Below, piece after piece: positions 1-10,800 of a stretch of 64,000 nt of DNA. Position 1 is the stretch's first letter, and every line of letters starts with the position of its first letter. This DNA comes from Spinacia oleracea (Eukaryota; Streptophyta; Magnoliopsida; Caryophyllales; Amaranthaceae). Location: NCBI RefSeq assembly GCF_020520425.1, contig NC_079490.1:57390517-57454516 (forward strand), given 5' to 3'. The notes beneath the pieces were generated by a model. That model searched no databases and was not told the origin of the DNA. It saw only the letters and a program-made list of their open reading frames with translations. The translations under genes and the position numbers were made by a program.

Positions 1-207
1 CAAAGTGCTAGCTAGGTTCAATATGATGGAAGCCAAGAGAGGCCATCTACCCATGACACATGGCACATATCTAAGCAAGACTCAGTGTCCCAAGACATCT
101 GATAAGCGTAGAAAGATGAGTGGAATTCCATACGCTTCGGCTATTGGATCCATCATGTATGCTATGATTTGTACATGGCCGGATATTTCGTTCGCACTCA
201 GTGCAAC
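1..207 (+). pseudogene. Copia reverse transcriptase C-terminal fragment (partial)
   Basis: The reading frame encodes the stretch that links the Copia reverse transcriptase to RNase H, with the typical signatures SKTQCPKT, IPYASAIGSIMYAMICT and FALSAT. It closely parallels residues encoded at about 34440-34650 in Copia-1b, so it comes from a related Ty1/Copia element. It enters from the left edge of the window and stops abruptly at 207, where a Ty3 LTR begins. The catalytic YVDD motif and RNase H are absent. It is a cut fragment with no independent function; the last bases GCAAC (203-207) may be half of a 5-bp target duplication, but the other half was not found. Confidence 0.85.
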
Positions 208-1099
208 TGATGAGCGACATTTATGTTGCTCTTAGATTAGGATTTTAGTTAATTTTATTATTATTTTTGCTTAGTTTTATTGTTTTTAGTTCGTTTATCG
301 CATTTTTGCATTAATCGTAATATTTTCTCGTCTTGCGTATGTTTTAGTCGTTTTTGCTCTAAACGTGTCTTTTGTGCGCATTCTCATTGCGCAAGGCTCA
401 TTTTGAGCATTGACGTGATAAATAATGTGTCATTATGCTTGACGATGTTTAATATGATTTTACTATTTGTAAAAATGCGATGCGAATTAATAAAATGCTT
501 TCGACTTTTAATAATGTGCTTTGCGATTTGATAACTTGCTGTACGATTCTTTGCATATGCAGCGATGAAGCCTTGTGTGTGCATACCAACAGCAGCCTTG
601 CAGCAACACACACGAACATCAGCAGCCTTGCAAGTGCAGCCACAGTAGCTGCTGTACACGAGCACAAACAACAGCCATATCTGCTGTACACGAGCACAAA
701 CAACAGCTGTGCACGCCTTTGTAGCAGCCTCGTGAGCCCTCAAACTTGACCCTTGCGTCCCTTGATAGCAGCTGCACAAGAGCAAGCAAGCACAACCACA
801 ACACTGCAGAACACACACCATTACAGGATCTACACTCGAGCAGAAGTGAGAGCAAAGCAACACGCAAAACTGCAGTTTCCAGGGCTGTGCGTTCGCACAG
901 ATTTGCTGTGCGACCACACGGAGTTGCTCGACCGCACAAAACAACAAAAATCTTGCAGGAACTTCCCGCTTTCTTGTGCGAACGCACAGACCCCCTGTGC
1001 GTACACACGGCTACGCGGAATCGCTGATATAAATACGAATTCGCAGCATTTGTTCAGAAAGTAGTTTTGATAATTAGAATTAGTTCTTCCCAAATTAGT
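208..1099 (+). mobile_element. Ty3-A 5' LTR (Athila/Tat-type), recognised part
   Basis: The block starts TGATGAGCGACATTTATRTTG and is repeated at 15747-16603, which identifies it as an LTR. Compared with that copy it has small indels, for example extra bases near 340-360 and 700. A sequence rich in CACACGAAC/GCAGC words (about 570-800) and a block of TGTGCG-NTCGCACA words (about 885-1015) occur in both copies. The normal Ty3 primer site after an LTR (TGGCGCC...) was not found downstream, so the end of the LTR is not defined and the internal region was lost or displaced. Confidence 0.75.
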
Positions 1100-1708
1100 T
1101 TAGGCTTAGAGAGAGAAGTAGATTAGAGCTTAGATTATAGGATAGAATTTAGGATTCTTAGCTTAAACTTTTAATTTCTTAGTGAATTCAAACACACATT
1201 TCAATTTTTTTTCTCTTTAAGTTTGAGTTTAGTTCTTCAATTTCAGATTTCTTGTTCTTCAATTTTGGTCCAATTTAGATAATTCAAGGTATGATTCTAC
1301 TTTTTTCTTTAATTTTTTCTTTCATTCTTTAATTGCTTTATAAATTTCGTTCATGCTTGATTTCATTGTTAAATTTTAGAATAGGTTTCATATTTTGAAT
1401 TTCATTGATTTTTCCCTCATTTTTGATATTTAAATTTTCTGATTTTTGTGAATTCAATTAGTTTCATTAATTCAATTAGTTTCATGATTAGGATTAGTTT
1501 TATTTTAATCCTAGTCATAATCATGCTTATTGAATAGTTCATAGTCTAGAGATTTGGGTTGAAGCCTTGGATTATAATTAGGGATTTTGGAGATAATTTT
1601 GTGATTGATTTTGTGATTAAATGGATTAATTGATGTTTGATTCCATTTAATCACAAAATCAATCACAAAATCGAATAGTTCAAAGCCTTCATATGTTTGA
1701 TTAATTGA
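1100..1708 (+). other. Rest of Ty3-A LTR or leader, AT-rich, no gene
   Basis: The sequence continues smoothly from the LTR of Ty3-A but has no counterpart at the right-hand copy, which is cut at 16603. It is AT-rich with T-runs and no convincing coding potential. It ends at a sharp junction near 1709, where homology to the minus-strand Copia internal region begins (compare ACTTGTTGATATGG here and at about 52092). It contains a perfect 30-bp foldback listed separately. Confidence 0.5.
1596..1671. repeat. Perfect 30-bp inverted repeat (hairpin)
   Basis: Arms 1596-1625 and 1642-1671 are perfectly complementary by inspection, with a 16-nt loop (1626-1641). Each arm contains two GTGATT-type words. 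The size resembles a foldback or small-RNA precursor, but nothing shows that it is transcribed. The words around it (GAATAGTTCA at about 1532 and 1673) are also repeated directly. Confidence 0.8.
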
Positions 1709-4700
1709 AGACTTGTTGATATGGTCATATGATATTTCCAAAGATATGTGGAACACAAATCAAAATGTTTGATTTGAACCTTCTGAAGTTTGAGTGTGAA
1801 GAGATTCGTTTGTTTATTAATCAATCATATGACTCAACCCTTAAATGACCATTTCATTCAAATAAACACTTAACGAAGGTTTTTGTTTACTTTGAATGTG
1901 AGTCTTTCCGTTGTCCAAACAGAAATTGATTATGATGATTAATGGAACATAATACCATTAAGTTCCAGCCTTTAGAAGGACTTTAAAATAAACATGATGA
2001 CCGTACGATTATTGTAGCATAACTTTGCTTCATTTCCCACTTGTAGGTCAATAACCAGACTTAGCTCCCAGAATTTGAGTTCTTAACAAGAGTTTAGAAC
2101 CTCAAGCAGTAATCTAATACCATAGGAGTTTATTTGCAAAGTCGTTTCTCTTTAACATAAACTTCAAGGTAGAAATTGAATCTTGAATTCATTTCTTTTG
2201 TTCCCCTTTCCTATCCTTTCTAGAACGCTTTCTTATAGTCCTAAAGATTTTACTCTTTGCTTGATCTTCTTGCTTTGTTATGCGTACAAAGTCCCTTTTC
2301 TTTTATTCACTTTGAATGACATCATCCAATGAGTCTAATTCATCATCGAATCAAAAGAAAATTGGTTGTTAACCATTGGTTATACATGAGTCTTTAACTC
2401 AATACTCCATTATTCCAAAACTACCCAGTATTCTGAATATATGAGGTCCAATTGGTCTACCATTCAAATTTTAGTTTGAAAACAACCATGAAGATCACTA
2501 TAAGAAAATAGCATTCAAGATACGCTCTCACTCTCCTTTTCTTTGAGAATCGCTCTCAAAATAGTTACCAATCGATCGAGGAAATATCGCAGTTCTATTG
2601 TCCGAACGCAATAAAGTTGAAGATTTACGATTCTACAAAATGAACTAGCAAAGAAAAACACTTATCATACTTTAATAACTTGAAATAAAAGCATTCACGC
2701 AATTATCATCAAAGCTATTAAACATTTCATTCATGCAAAAAGAAAAAACATGGTCCAATGAATGAAACGATTCCAATACCCCAAAAGTCCTAAATCCTTA
2801 ACCTATTGCTAGTAATCTCCAAATTACTCTTGGTTAATAAATTAATGCCATAATTTATCCCATTGCCACAACATAATGCCATTGTTGTTTGAGTTGAAAC
2901 CACAATCAACGTGCTCCTTTAGGACGCCTTACCACCTAAGTCAACTAAAATAGCACCTCGCTTTAGCGGAAACCTACTATCTTAGATCCTTAGATTTTTG
3001 TAAGTGCTTGATTTGGAAGGCAATTTTTAAACTCAATATTACTTTGGACCTAGTTGTTTCTATGTTAGTTCGATTATTTAGTGAACTTAATCTAATCGAG
3101 TCATATGAAACAACCTATTCATGCAAAGCATACATACATTCATACATTCAAGCATAATATATATATTAAAGTGCATAAATAAATGGTGATCTAGTATGGC
3201 CCAAAACATCTTGTCTTGAAGCATCCAATCTTCATCACCTCCTTGTTAGCTTGGCATCGTCTTGAATCTTCGTTCAAATCCTAACTTAAAGTTCTAAACT
3301 TAGAAATACTTGAAAATAATAAAATTACATCAAAATTTCCATGGTACGCAGACCATATTTAAAACTTTACATTCAAAGATAGAACGGTACGCAGACCGTA
3401 TTTAACTATCCTAAATTGGCCATACTAGTCACTTGGAGTACCTGCATTGCATAAAATATATATTCTATGCATTCACCCATTCGTATGCTAAAACGAATGG
3501 CCCATGTTAATATGCAAGTATTTACGTGAATTAATTAAAATTCACATTCACATAAACGCGTCCTAAAAGATTAATCAATTTCCAAATTATTAATCCTTAG
3601 ACTTTATTCTAATTAAAATTGAATTTAATTAAAATAATGCGACCTACGAAATAATTAAAATAATTATTTCATTTTAATTTCATTTAGTGGCTCCCACTCA
3701 AACCAATAATTATTCCGGATAATTAATTATAAAATATTAAATTAAAACTCGCGGCCCGGCCCATGCAAATAAAATATTAAATTAAATATCCCGTTATCCC
3801 AAATTAATGCAAATATACGAAGCCCAACAAATTAAACGATTTTTAATAAAAAAAAGTCCAATTGCTAAATCGGCCTGAGCGCAATGGCCTCGTATGGCTT
3901 GACGAGCCATGCTCATGTTCGTGTTTTTGGTTCGTAATAGGGACCAACTTAATTAAAATTAAATTTAATTCACGAACTTGCATTAATTTTATTTTTCAAA
4001 AAGTTACGATTTTTATTTTCGAAAAACAACGATTTTTAACGATTTAATAAACTTTAACGGCAATCCAATTTCGTAAAATTATTAAATCAAGAGCTAACAA
4101 TATTCAAACTTTTATGAACGAATCAACATTAAAGTTTGAACTTTTAATTAATAAAATCCGAAGCTTTAAATCGTTCATAAACAATTAAATTTCAGATTAT
4201 TAATAATTTGGTTTAAGTGCGATTAAAATTAACGAAATCAATCAAAATTTTAATCCAATAATTTTTAAAATTAGCCACTGACCCATGAAATTATACCCCC
4301 TTCCCCAATTAACCGAATTATTAAACCAAAATTAATTAAAATTCAATTAGGGTTGAAAATTTTACGAATTGGGAAAAGGCAAAATTAGGGTTTATACTTA
4401 TCGGAAAAATCTGAAAGTTTTACCATTGATCAAGCATGTACCCAGCAACATTGTGTCAAAATTTCAAGCAATTTCGAGTAGTTTAGGTTGACCTATAATT
4501 GAATTACTTTCCGACACTTTTAATTTTTAATGAAAATTAACAAAAACGCCCAAAATACGATAATTCGAGGCCTGTTTTCGCAATTCTATTCTCATGAGTT
4601 GATCTTAGAAAATCGTTTTCCATCAGATTAGGGTTTTAAAAGTCGAAAAAGCGATGATTTTTGATTTCGGACCTGATTATACGCAATTCATCCAATAATT

Positions 4701-4793
4701 CGTAAAAAATTCCGAAAAATCAACAAAAAATCCAAAATTTCGACAGATGCAAAAACAATAATAATCATGCTAATTCATGCTTTGAATACATAA
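1709..4793 (-). mobile_element. Copia-2a internal region, left-truncated, non-coding/decayed
   Basis: Read on the minus strand this follows the primer site at 4794-4807. It aligns by eye with the leader of Copia-2b (for example 3640-3760 here against 46140-46270 there, and 2880-2960 against 57346-57430). Beyond the leader, 1709-2620 resembles the degraded gag-side sequence of Copia-1a and Copia-1c (GTTAACCATTGGT at about 2367, 10430 and 52830). No open frame longer than about 60 codons is credible. The 3' half, including pol and the 3' LTR, is missing: homology stops at 1709, where Ty3-A sequence begins. Phrases such as TGGTACGCAGACC mark the leader it shares with the other Copia copies. Confidence 0.75.
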
Positions 4794-4807
4794 GGCTCTG
4801 ATACCAC
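4794..4807 (-). other. Primer binding site of Copia-2a (initiator tRNA-Met)
   Basis: The minus strand reads GTGGTATCAGAGCC directly next to the LTR end, which contains the classic Ty1/Copia primer site TGGTATCAGAGC. Its position fixes the orientation of the element (minus) and the LTR boundary at 4808. Confidence 0.9.
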
Positions 4808-5804
4808 TGTAGGGGAATACAGTTAAACATAATAACATGTGCGGAACAATCCCCAAAGCCAAGAAACATGTATAAAGCACAGATTAAGCAAACTTACATT
4901 CGAAGCGTATTTTCCACAATAATATGTCAACGAACACGAACAAAGAACTCCACTTTTCGTTCCTCTACTTGGTTCACCGACACGTTCAGATCCGTCTTGA
5001 TTATCGTAGCTTAGACAATCGATCAAGAGTTTGTGCTTTTGGGAAGAACACATCCATGGAGGCTAAGAGAGAATTAGGGTTTCTCTCTCATCTTTAGGGT
5101 TTGATGTGTAATCTGAATTGTGTGTTAGGAAAAACATAAGTTTAGGTTATTAGAATAACCTAGATAATAAGCAAGCCAACCGACCAAGGCCTAAGGCCAT
5201 TGGCCGGCCAGCAAGCCCACGAAGGGTTTATGCGCGCAAAACAATGCGGGCCGCGAGTTGCTGCTCGCTTAGTGCCTTGCCCGCGCGCGCCACACAGCAG
5301 CGATGCCCATGGGCCAGCGCTACATTGCCATGCACGCTGCGCCCATCGGCCTTGCGCTTGTGCGCTCTGGCTCGTGGGTTGCTTTCGTATTACGATTAAA
5401 TTATCCTTCAACAATTTATTTATCGTTTCGTACTTGACGATCCAATGTTGTACGATACGATTATTCGTCTCGCCTAGCTTACAAATATACGCAATACGAT
5501 ATACGATTTTCACGATCCAAATTTTAATCGTATAATTATGTTTTTCCAAACTAATTTCCCGAAAAGCTATTAAATGACTTTCCGATTCATTTAATCCGGT
5601 GATCTGTTACGTGCCATTGGTGTGACCTTGTAGGTTCAGTCAAGAGTAAGTTGTGAGCTTAATATTCATTAGAACTCACCGATCGGAAGCATTGCTCCAG
5701 CTAGCTGTTCCGATCACTTGATCTCACTGAATTAATTGTTCGCAATTAATCTGAACCTTGGTATTAGACTTAATGCACCTTGGGTGAAGGACATATTTCC
5801 TTCA
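4808..5804 (-). mobile_element. Copia-2a 5' LTR
   Basis: In minus orientation the LTR begins TGAAGGAAATATGTCC (right end) and finishes CCCCTACA (left end, next to the primer site), with TG...CA termini. It matches the Copia-2b LTR at 43765-44804 in both ends and in most of its length. It contains a GC-rich patch (5200-5370) and a CGTATCGTACGA-type repeat block (5400-5530). It abuts a truncated Copia-1 LTR at 5805, which suggests that it inserted into that LTR. Confidence 0.9.
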
Positions 5805-5953
5805 ATTAATTCCACTTGAACTGAAGCGGCCTCTAGCTACACATTCAGCTCACTTGATCTCACTGAATTTATTAACTTGTCAATTAATACTGAACCGCAT
5901 TTATTAGACTTATCATCAAATGCATACTTGGACCAAGGGCATTATTTCCTTCA
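5805..5953 (-). mobile_element. Copia-1a 3' LTR stub
   Basis: These 149 bp match the right-hand end of the Copia-1 LTRs (compare 14735-14886), including the terminal word TTATTTCCTTCA. The rest of the LTR is replaced by Copia-2a. Confidence 0.88.
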
Positions 5954-5981
5954 GTCTCCCACTTGTCCTTAGGGACAAGTG
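5954..5981 (-). promoter_or_regulatory. Polypurine tract with flanking hairpin (Copia-1a)
   Basis: On the minus strand GGACAAGTG GGAGAC runs into the LTR, a purine-rich primer for plus-strand DNA synthesis. It forms one arm of a 9-bp perfect inverted repeat, CACTTGTCC/GGACAAGTG, with a 4-nt loop. The same arrangement is present in Copia-1b and Copia-1c. Confidence 0.7.
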
Positions 5982-6113
5982 TGCATTTCCTAATTCCTTT
6001 GTCGCTCGATGCTTGCTCTTGAACATAAGGTAAGAGATGTCATCCTTATTATGTCCAGAGGTGTTTCTCGGTTTCAGAGTTCAACTTATCAAATAAACAG
6101 ATAATCATAGCCT

Positions 6114-6338
6114 ATGATTCATCTGAGCACGGCCATGCATTTTACAGTTTCTAGCTCTCCGAGTGGACTTGTACAAATTTTCAGCATCTCATCCCAATTT
6201 AAGGGAGGACAATCCCAATCTTGCGATCTTGAGATTAGACTTCGTTTGATAGGCGATTACCTGAGCGTTGCCTTTATAGCCTCCTTTTACGGTGCGACGT
6301 TTGGTCAACGTCAAAGTAAGCAGTTCTCAAACAAGTAA
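6114..6338 (+). other. Conserved ORF antisense to Copia-1a 3' UTR (74 codons)
   Basis: A 74-codon frame beginning MIHLSTAMHF lies antisense to the element between the coding region and the polypurine tract. Frames of the same length or almost so occur at the same place in Copia-1b (35735-35965, minus) and Copia-1c (48514-48738, plus), with a shared core VAFIASFYGAT. The protein resembles no family I recognise. The ORF may simply be preserved because the copies are closely related. Confidence 0.3.
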
Positions 6339-6399
6339 TCTCAAATCACTCAGGTATTGAGGATTTAGTGTCTAATAATTTTAATGAAATTTACTTATG

Positions 6400-9300
6400 A
6401 TAGATTTTCATCTCTTACAGTAAAGTTTCATTGGTCTGTCCGATACTAGTCTTCCCAAAGTAAGTATCTATGCAAATGATTACGACATTGCCATGTCCAT
6501 ATAGTTTAAGAAACAGAATTACTAGTCATCTTGCATTCTAGTCGTCTAACGTTTTCTATGCGTCCATCTTTATAGAAAACTCCGACCAGGGACCATTTTC
6601 AACTTTTGACATTCAAGTTCACTTGATAGACATTTCTTAGTCACAGGACTGGTCCTGGCAGTCTATCTTGAATATATCGTCAAATTGAAGGGACTCATCA
6701 TTTAATACTAAACCAAGATTAAATGGAATATGAAAATACATTTCATATATGATAAATGTTCAACCCTAATGTTTTACAACCATGGGCCTCAAACCCATCT
6801 TTAAAACAGTTCATGGAATTCAAAGCTATGCTTGATTTCCAGTGCCACAATGTTAGTGTTGTTTCTCACTTGTTGCATAGGTTTAGTTATCATGCTTTGC
6901 CAATCTTAATATCCTTTTCATCGAATGTTCTTCGAGATAGATGATAAGATCTTTTGAGTATGTTTATTTTGTGATCAAGTCTTTCTTGCTACAATAGTGG
7001 TTCTACGCATTTTGCAATGAAGAACCATTAAGTCAATAGACATGTGATCTTCCCAAGTTCAATGAAGAACTTATTAATATAAACAACTCTGTTTTATTGC
7101 TTCTTAGGCAATAAGTACTTTTACTTCAACTGTTTAGGTTGCTGGTGATGCTTTGTTTGGATTTACTTATCCAAGCAGTTCACAGATATGTGGAAGACTT
7201 TCCAGTTGTATCTTAGAACATAGAAATTAATATTTAATTTCCCACGCAACAACTCATGGTCTCCGATCCATGTTGCCATTTCAAATCACGATGCTCTATA
7301 GCTCGCCCTTGCCAATGGTTAACTCCAAAGGGATCTTGCTTGATCATTTACCAGTGTTTATGCGTGTAACATCAATATTTAGCATATCTTTATTTCCTTG
7401 AATCAAAAACTATTCCTATGTACCTTTTCAAGTACCATAAGTATTCTTGATCTCAATCTAGTTGATCTTCACTTAGATCAATAGATATTGGTATATGTTC
7501 GTCATGCCTAAAGTCATACAATACGTTTTTGGCGATCCTCATATTATATCATACATGATAAATTCTTTTGAAGAATAATTCCCAATTAAATTCTATTCAT
7601 GTAACTTTAGCTCATTCTAGTTTCAGTAGATACTAAATCCAGCTAAATTCTTTGACATATAATATAGGTTAAGAATCTCACTTAGATCCTTTGATGTTTA
7701 ACTTAGTAAATGCTTATACATAGTTCAAACATTCATTACTTAGATTTATTCATATGGATCGAATATCTCCAATGGAGTCTTTCGTGTTTGATTTAGTAAA
7801 TGCCATTACTTAATCAAAAACAATATCATAAGATCTTTGTAAATAGATCTTAATACCCAGTATGTACTAAGTTTCGCCTTGGTCCATCATTGATGAATAA
7901 TTTCAAACCTAAGTTATTAGCATTTGAATGTTATTTCACAATAGAGAGATATGTGTGTGATACACATAGGACCAATTAAGTTTTTATGTACTCCCACTAA
8001 ACTTCTTATATATCTATAAGAATCATGTACACTTTATGAAACTAAAATACTTATTAGCTTCACTAAAATACAGTTTTAATTCCCAATTTGCTTGCTTAAA
8101 TCTGTACATAGATTTCATAAGCTTTCTTTCCTTTTCAAGTATTTATTTGGATCCACAAATCCTATGACATACCATGTACGTAGTTTCTTCCAACATTTGA
8201 TTGAGGAATTCGTTTTGTCATCCAATTGCCATATATACCAATATGCAATCATTGCTTGAATTATAGACTTAAGCATTACGATTTTGCATGAGGTTTCAAC
8301 ACAATCCTCACCGTGAATTTTCTTGTAACCTTTAGCAACTAATCTAGCTTTGTGTGTGAACACAATTTCATGTTTGATGGTTTTTATCCTTAAAACAAAC
8401 TTGCAACCAATAGGTGTGAAACTATTCTTGCAAATCAACAAAATTTCAATTTTGTAATCAAAACATTGAGTATGTTTTATGGCCTCTAACCATTTGAAAC
8501 ATTTGAGTCTACATATGGCCTCTAACCATTTTAGGGAATCTGGGTTTCGTCATAGCTTTCTCACAGGTCACAAACTCATGATAGTAGTTTGACTGCAAGT
8601 TGTAGGTTTCTTCACTATCTAATAGAAGAATCGCATAGCTTCAGTGACCTGAACTCCATGTTTCTTCACTATCTAATAGAAGATCTCATAGTTTCAGTGA
8701 CTTGAACTCTATGCCTACTTGGGTATAGAACATCAACCAATAGAATATCAATAGCCACTTGAAAGTCCTTTGAATATTCTGTTCTCCTTGAAGCACTTGT
8801 AAAGTCTTCTAAGAGATGTCTATTCTTTAAAGCCACTTCTAAAGTCCTTAAAGAATACATGTTCGAATTTTCCAAAGAACTTCGAAAAGCCTCCGGAATG
8901 TCCGTTATGTTTGTTGTTCGCCTCGAAGACTTTCGAGGTCTATTTTCTCCCACTTGTCATTTTGGAAACGAATCTCCAAAAGGACATTATTTCGAGCAAA
9001 CAAACATTATATTCTCTAAAATTCGTGGTAGAAACAATACCCTTGTGTCTCATCACAATGAAACATATATCTAGACTTGGGCCTTAGTTTGTTGAATAAC
9101 AAACACTAAGCTCCCACTGAGTTTAGCAACTCTTTAGATATATATGATTGAAAAGATATCCTGAAATTACTTTTCAATAGCTTTGACGAATTTGGTTTAG
9201 TTTGGTGGAAGTTGAGCATTTTGTTTTAGAAATTATAGGAAAAGCTTTTACGATTCATCATTGATCGAATCAAGTACAAATTGATTTCAACCATTCCAAC

Positions 9301-10800
9301 TTAGATATGTCATATCTTATGGAGCTAGATTTTGAAATTACAACACACAATCATTGATGATCATATTTGGTCTTAAAGCAATCATCGTCATGATCTAACC
9401 TAGATCTTAATGATTATTGCCATGCAAATTTTATACTTTTGAATCTTTGAACTAGCCAAACGGATTCAAAATTATATCACTTTGAGTAAATAAACCAATA
9501 TTCACTCAAATCTAGGTGAATTAATAAAGTCATAAAATCTCACTTTAGCTTTGAACTCTACTGTCTAGGCGTTCTAACAATAGTTCATATCTTTTGTTAC
9601 TTTCAACAAGTAAGACTAGCTTGTCTTGAATTGATCTAGAAATCAATCAACTTTCATAAGTCCATCAAAATAGAGCTTTTGAATGTTAACTTGTTGATAT
9701 GGTCTAAGAAACAATGCCAAAGATTAGTGGAACTCATATCAAAAGATTGATTTGAACCTGGTAAAGTTTTTATTGTTAAAGAGTTGTTTGTTTTAATCAA
9801 GCATATTGACTCAACCCGTAATTGACCATTTCATTCAAATAAACAAACAAACATTGTTTTTGTTTTTCTTAAATGTGAGTCTTTTTGTGTTTGAAAACAG
9901 AAATTTAGGCATGCTGATTATGGAACGAAATAGCAATTAAGTTCCAGTCTTTAAAGGACTTAAAACAAACCAGATGACCCTACAACTAATGTAGCATTGC
10001 CATGCTTCATCTCCCACTTGTAGGTCATTAGTGTAGCCTAGCTTCCATTGTTTGAGTTATTACCGAAGTAAGAACCTCAAGCGGTATATGATACCAAGGA
10101 AGTTTGATTACTAGGTCACTTCTCTTTAAACATAAACTTATAGGTAGAAACGAAATCGTTAAATTTCTTTTCATTTGTTCCTTGTTTTCCTATTTCTTGT
10201 ACCCTTACTTATAGTCTTAAGAATTAATTCTTTAGTGTTGACTTTTATACTTTGTTAGACATGTCCAATGTCACTGAAACAAAGTTCTTACCATTTTATT
10301 TATGTTGAATTATTTGTTTCAACTAGATGATCTTACCAGAAGCTTCCAAAGTTCTCTAAGCATCGATCTATTCGAATGTCTAGGGTCTAGACTCATTCGA
10401 GAATTAAATGGAAAAATATATTAGGTTGTTAACCATTGGTAAAGCTGAGCGTTTAAACTCAATGCTTTATGATATCAAAACTACATTGTATTTTGTATTC
10501 ACAAGCACCAATCGATTTTCCATTCGACTTTATTGATACTCGAAAACAACCATAAAAGTCGATATAAGAAACGTACATTTTAAATTGCTCACTTTCTCTC
10601 ATTTCCGTGAATCGTTCTTGGATTCACTACCAATCGAGGAAATTTACTGTTACCTTTCTAAAAGGATTTATTGCAGTGCAAGATATTTAATTATAAACAA
10701 TAATTAAAACATACATTGAAGCATGCAAATTCTAAACATTTATCATGAGTAATAACTTGAAAGTTAAAGCAATCATGCAATTTAAACAAGTTATTAGCAT
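6400..10800 (-). pseudogene. Copia-1a decayed gag-pol region
   Basis: This interval lies where Copia-1b carries gag-pol, in the same order relative to leader and 3' UTR and with about the same length. Only islands are recognisable: the RT relic at 8115-8441, and, at about 8930-8990, sequence whose complement matches the post-integrase region of Copia-1b near 33425-33480 (ACAAGTGGGAGAAAA followed by GACCTCGAA). Stops and frameshifts are everywhere. The same decay is seen in Copia-1c, so most of it predates the separation of the two copies. It makes no protein. Confidence 0.75.
8115..8441 (-). pseudogene. Reverse transcriptase relic in Copia-1a
   Basis: The minus-strand frame reads FVLRIKTIKHE...KARLVAKGY...MLKSI...WQLDDKT and corresponds to the N-terminal part of the Copia RT (KARLVAKGYRQVHG...MLKSI...IWQMDVKT in Copia-1b). 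The usual V-FSP stretch is replaced by CVETSCKIV, and after DDKT the frame loses all similarity, so the catalytic YVDD region is missing. The equivalent relic at 50578-50826 shares the same replacements. Confidence 0.8.

Noticed and set aside
384..1093. Several overlapping frames up to 187 codons on both strands
   Set aside because: They lie in the Ty3-A LTR, overlap each other in different frames, recur in the partner LTR with changed lengths and are rich in Cys/Thr from CACA/GCAGC words. They are composition artefacts.
5160..5549. Frames of 111 and 129 codons on opposite strands
   Set aside because: Inside the Copia-2a LTR over a GC-rich patch; not conserved in the Copia-2b LTR and without domain motifs.
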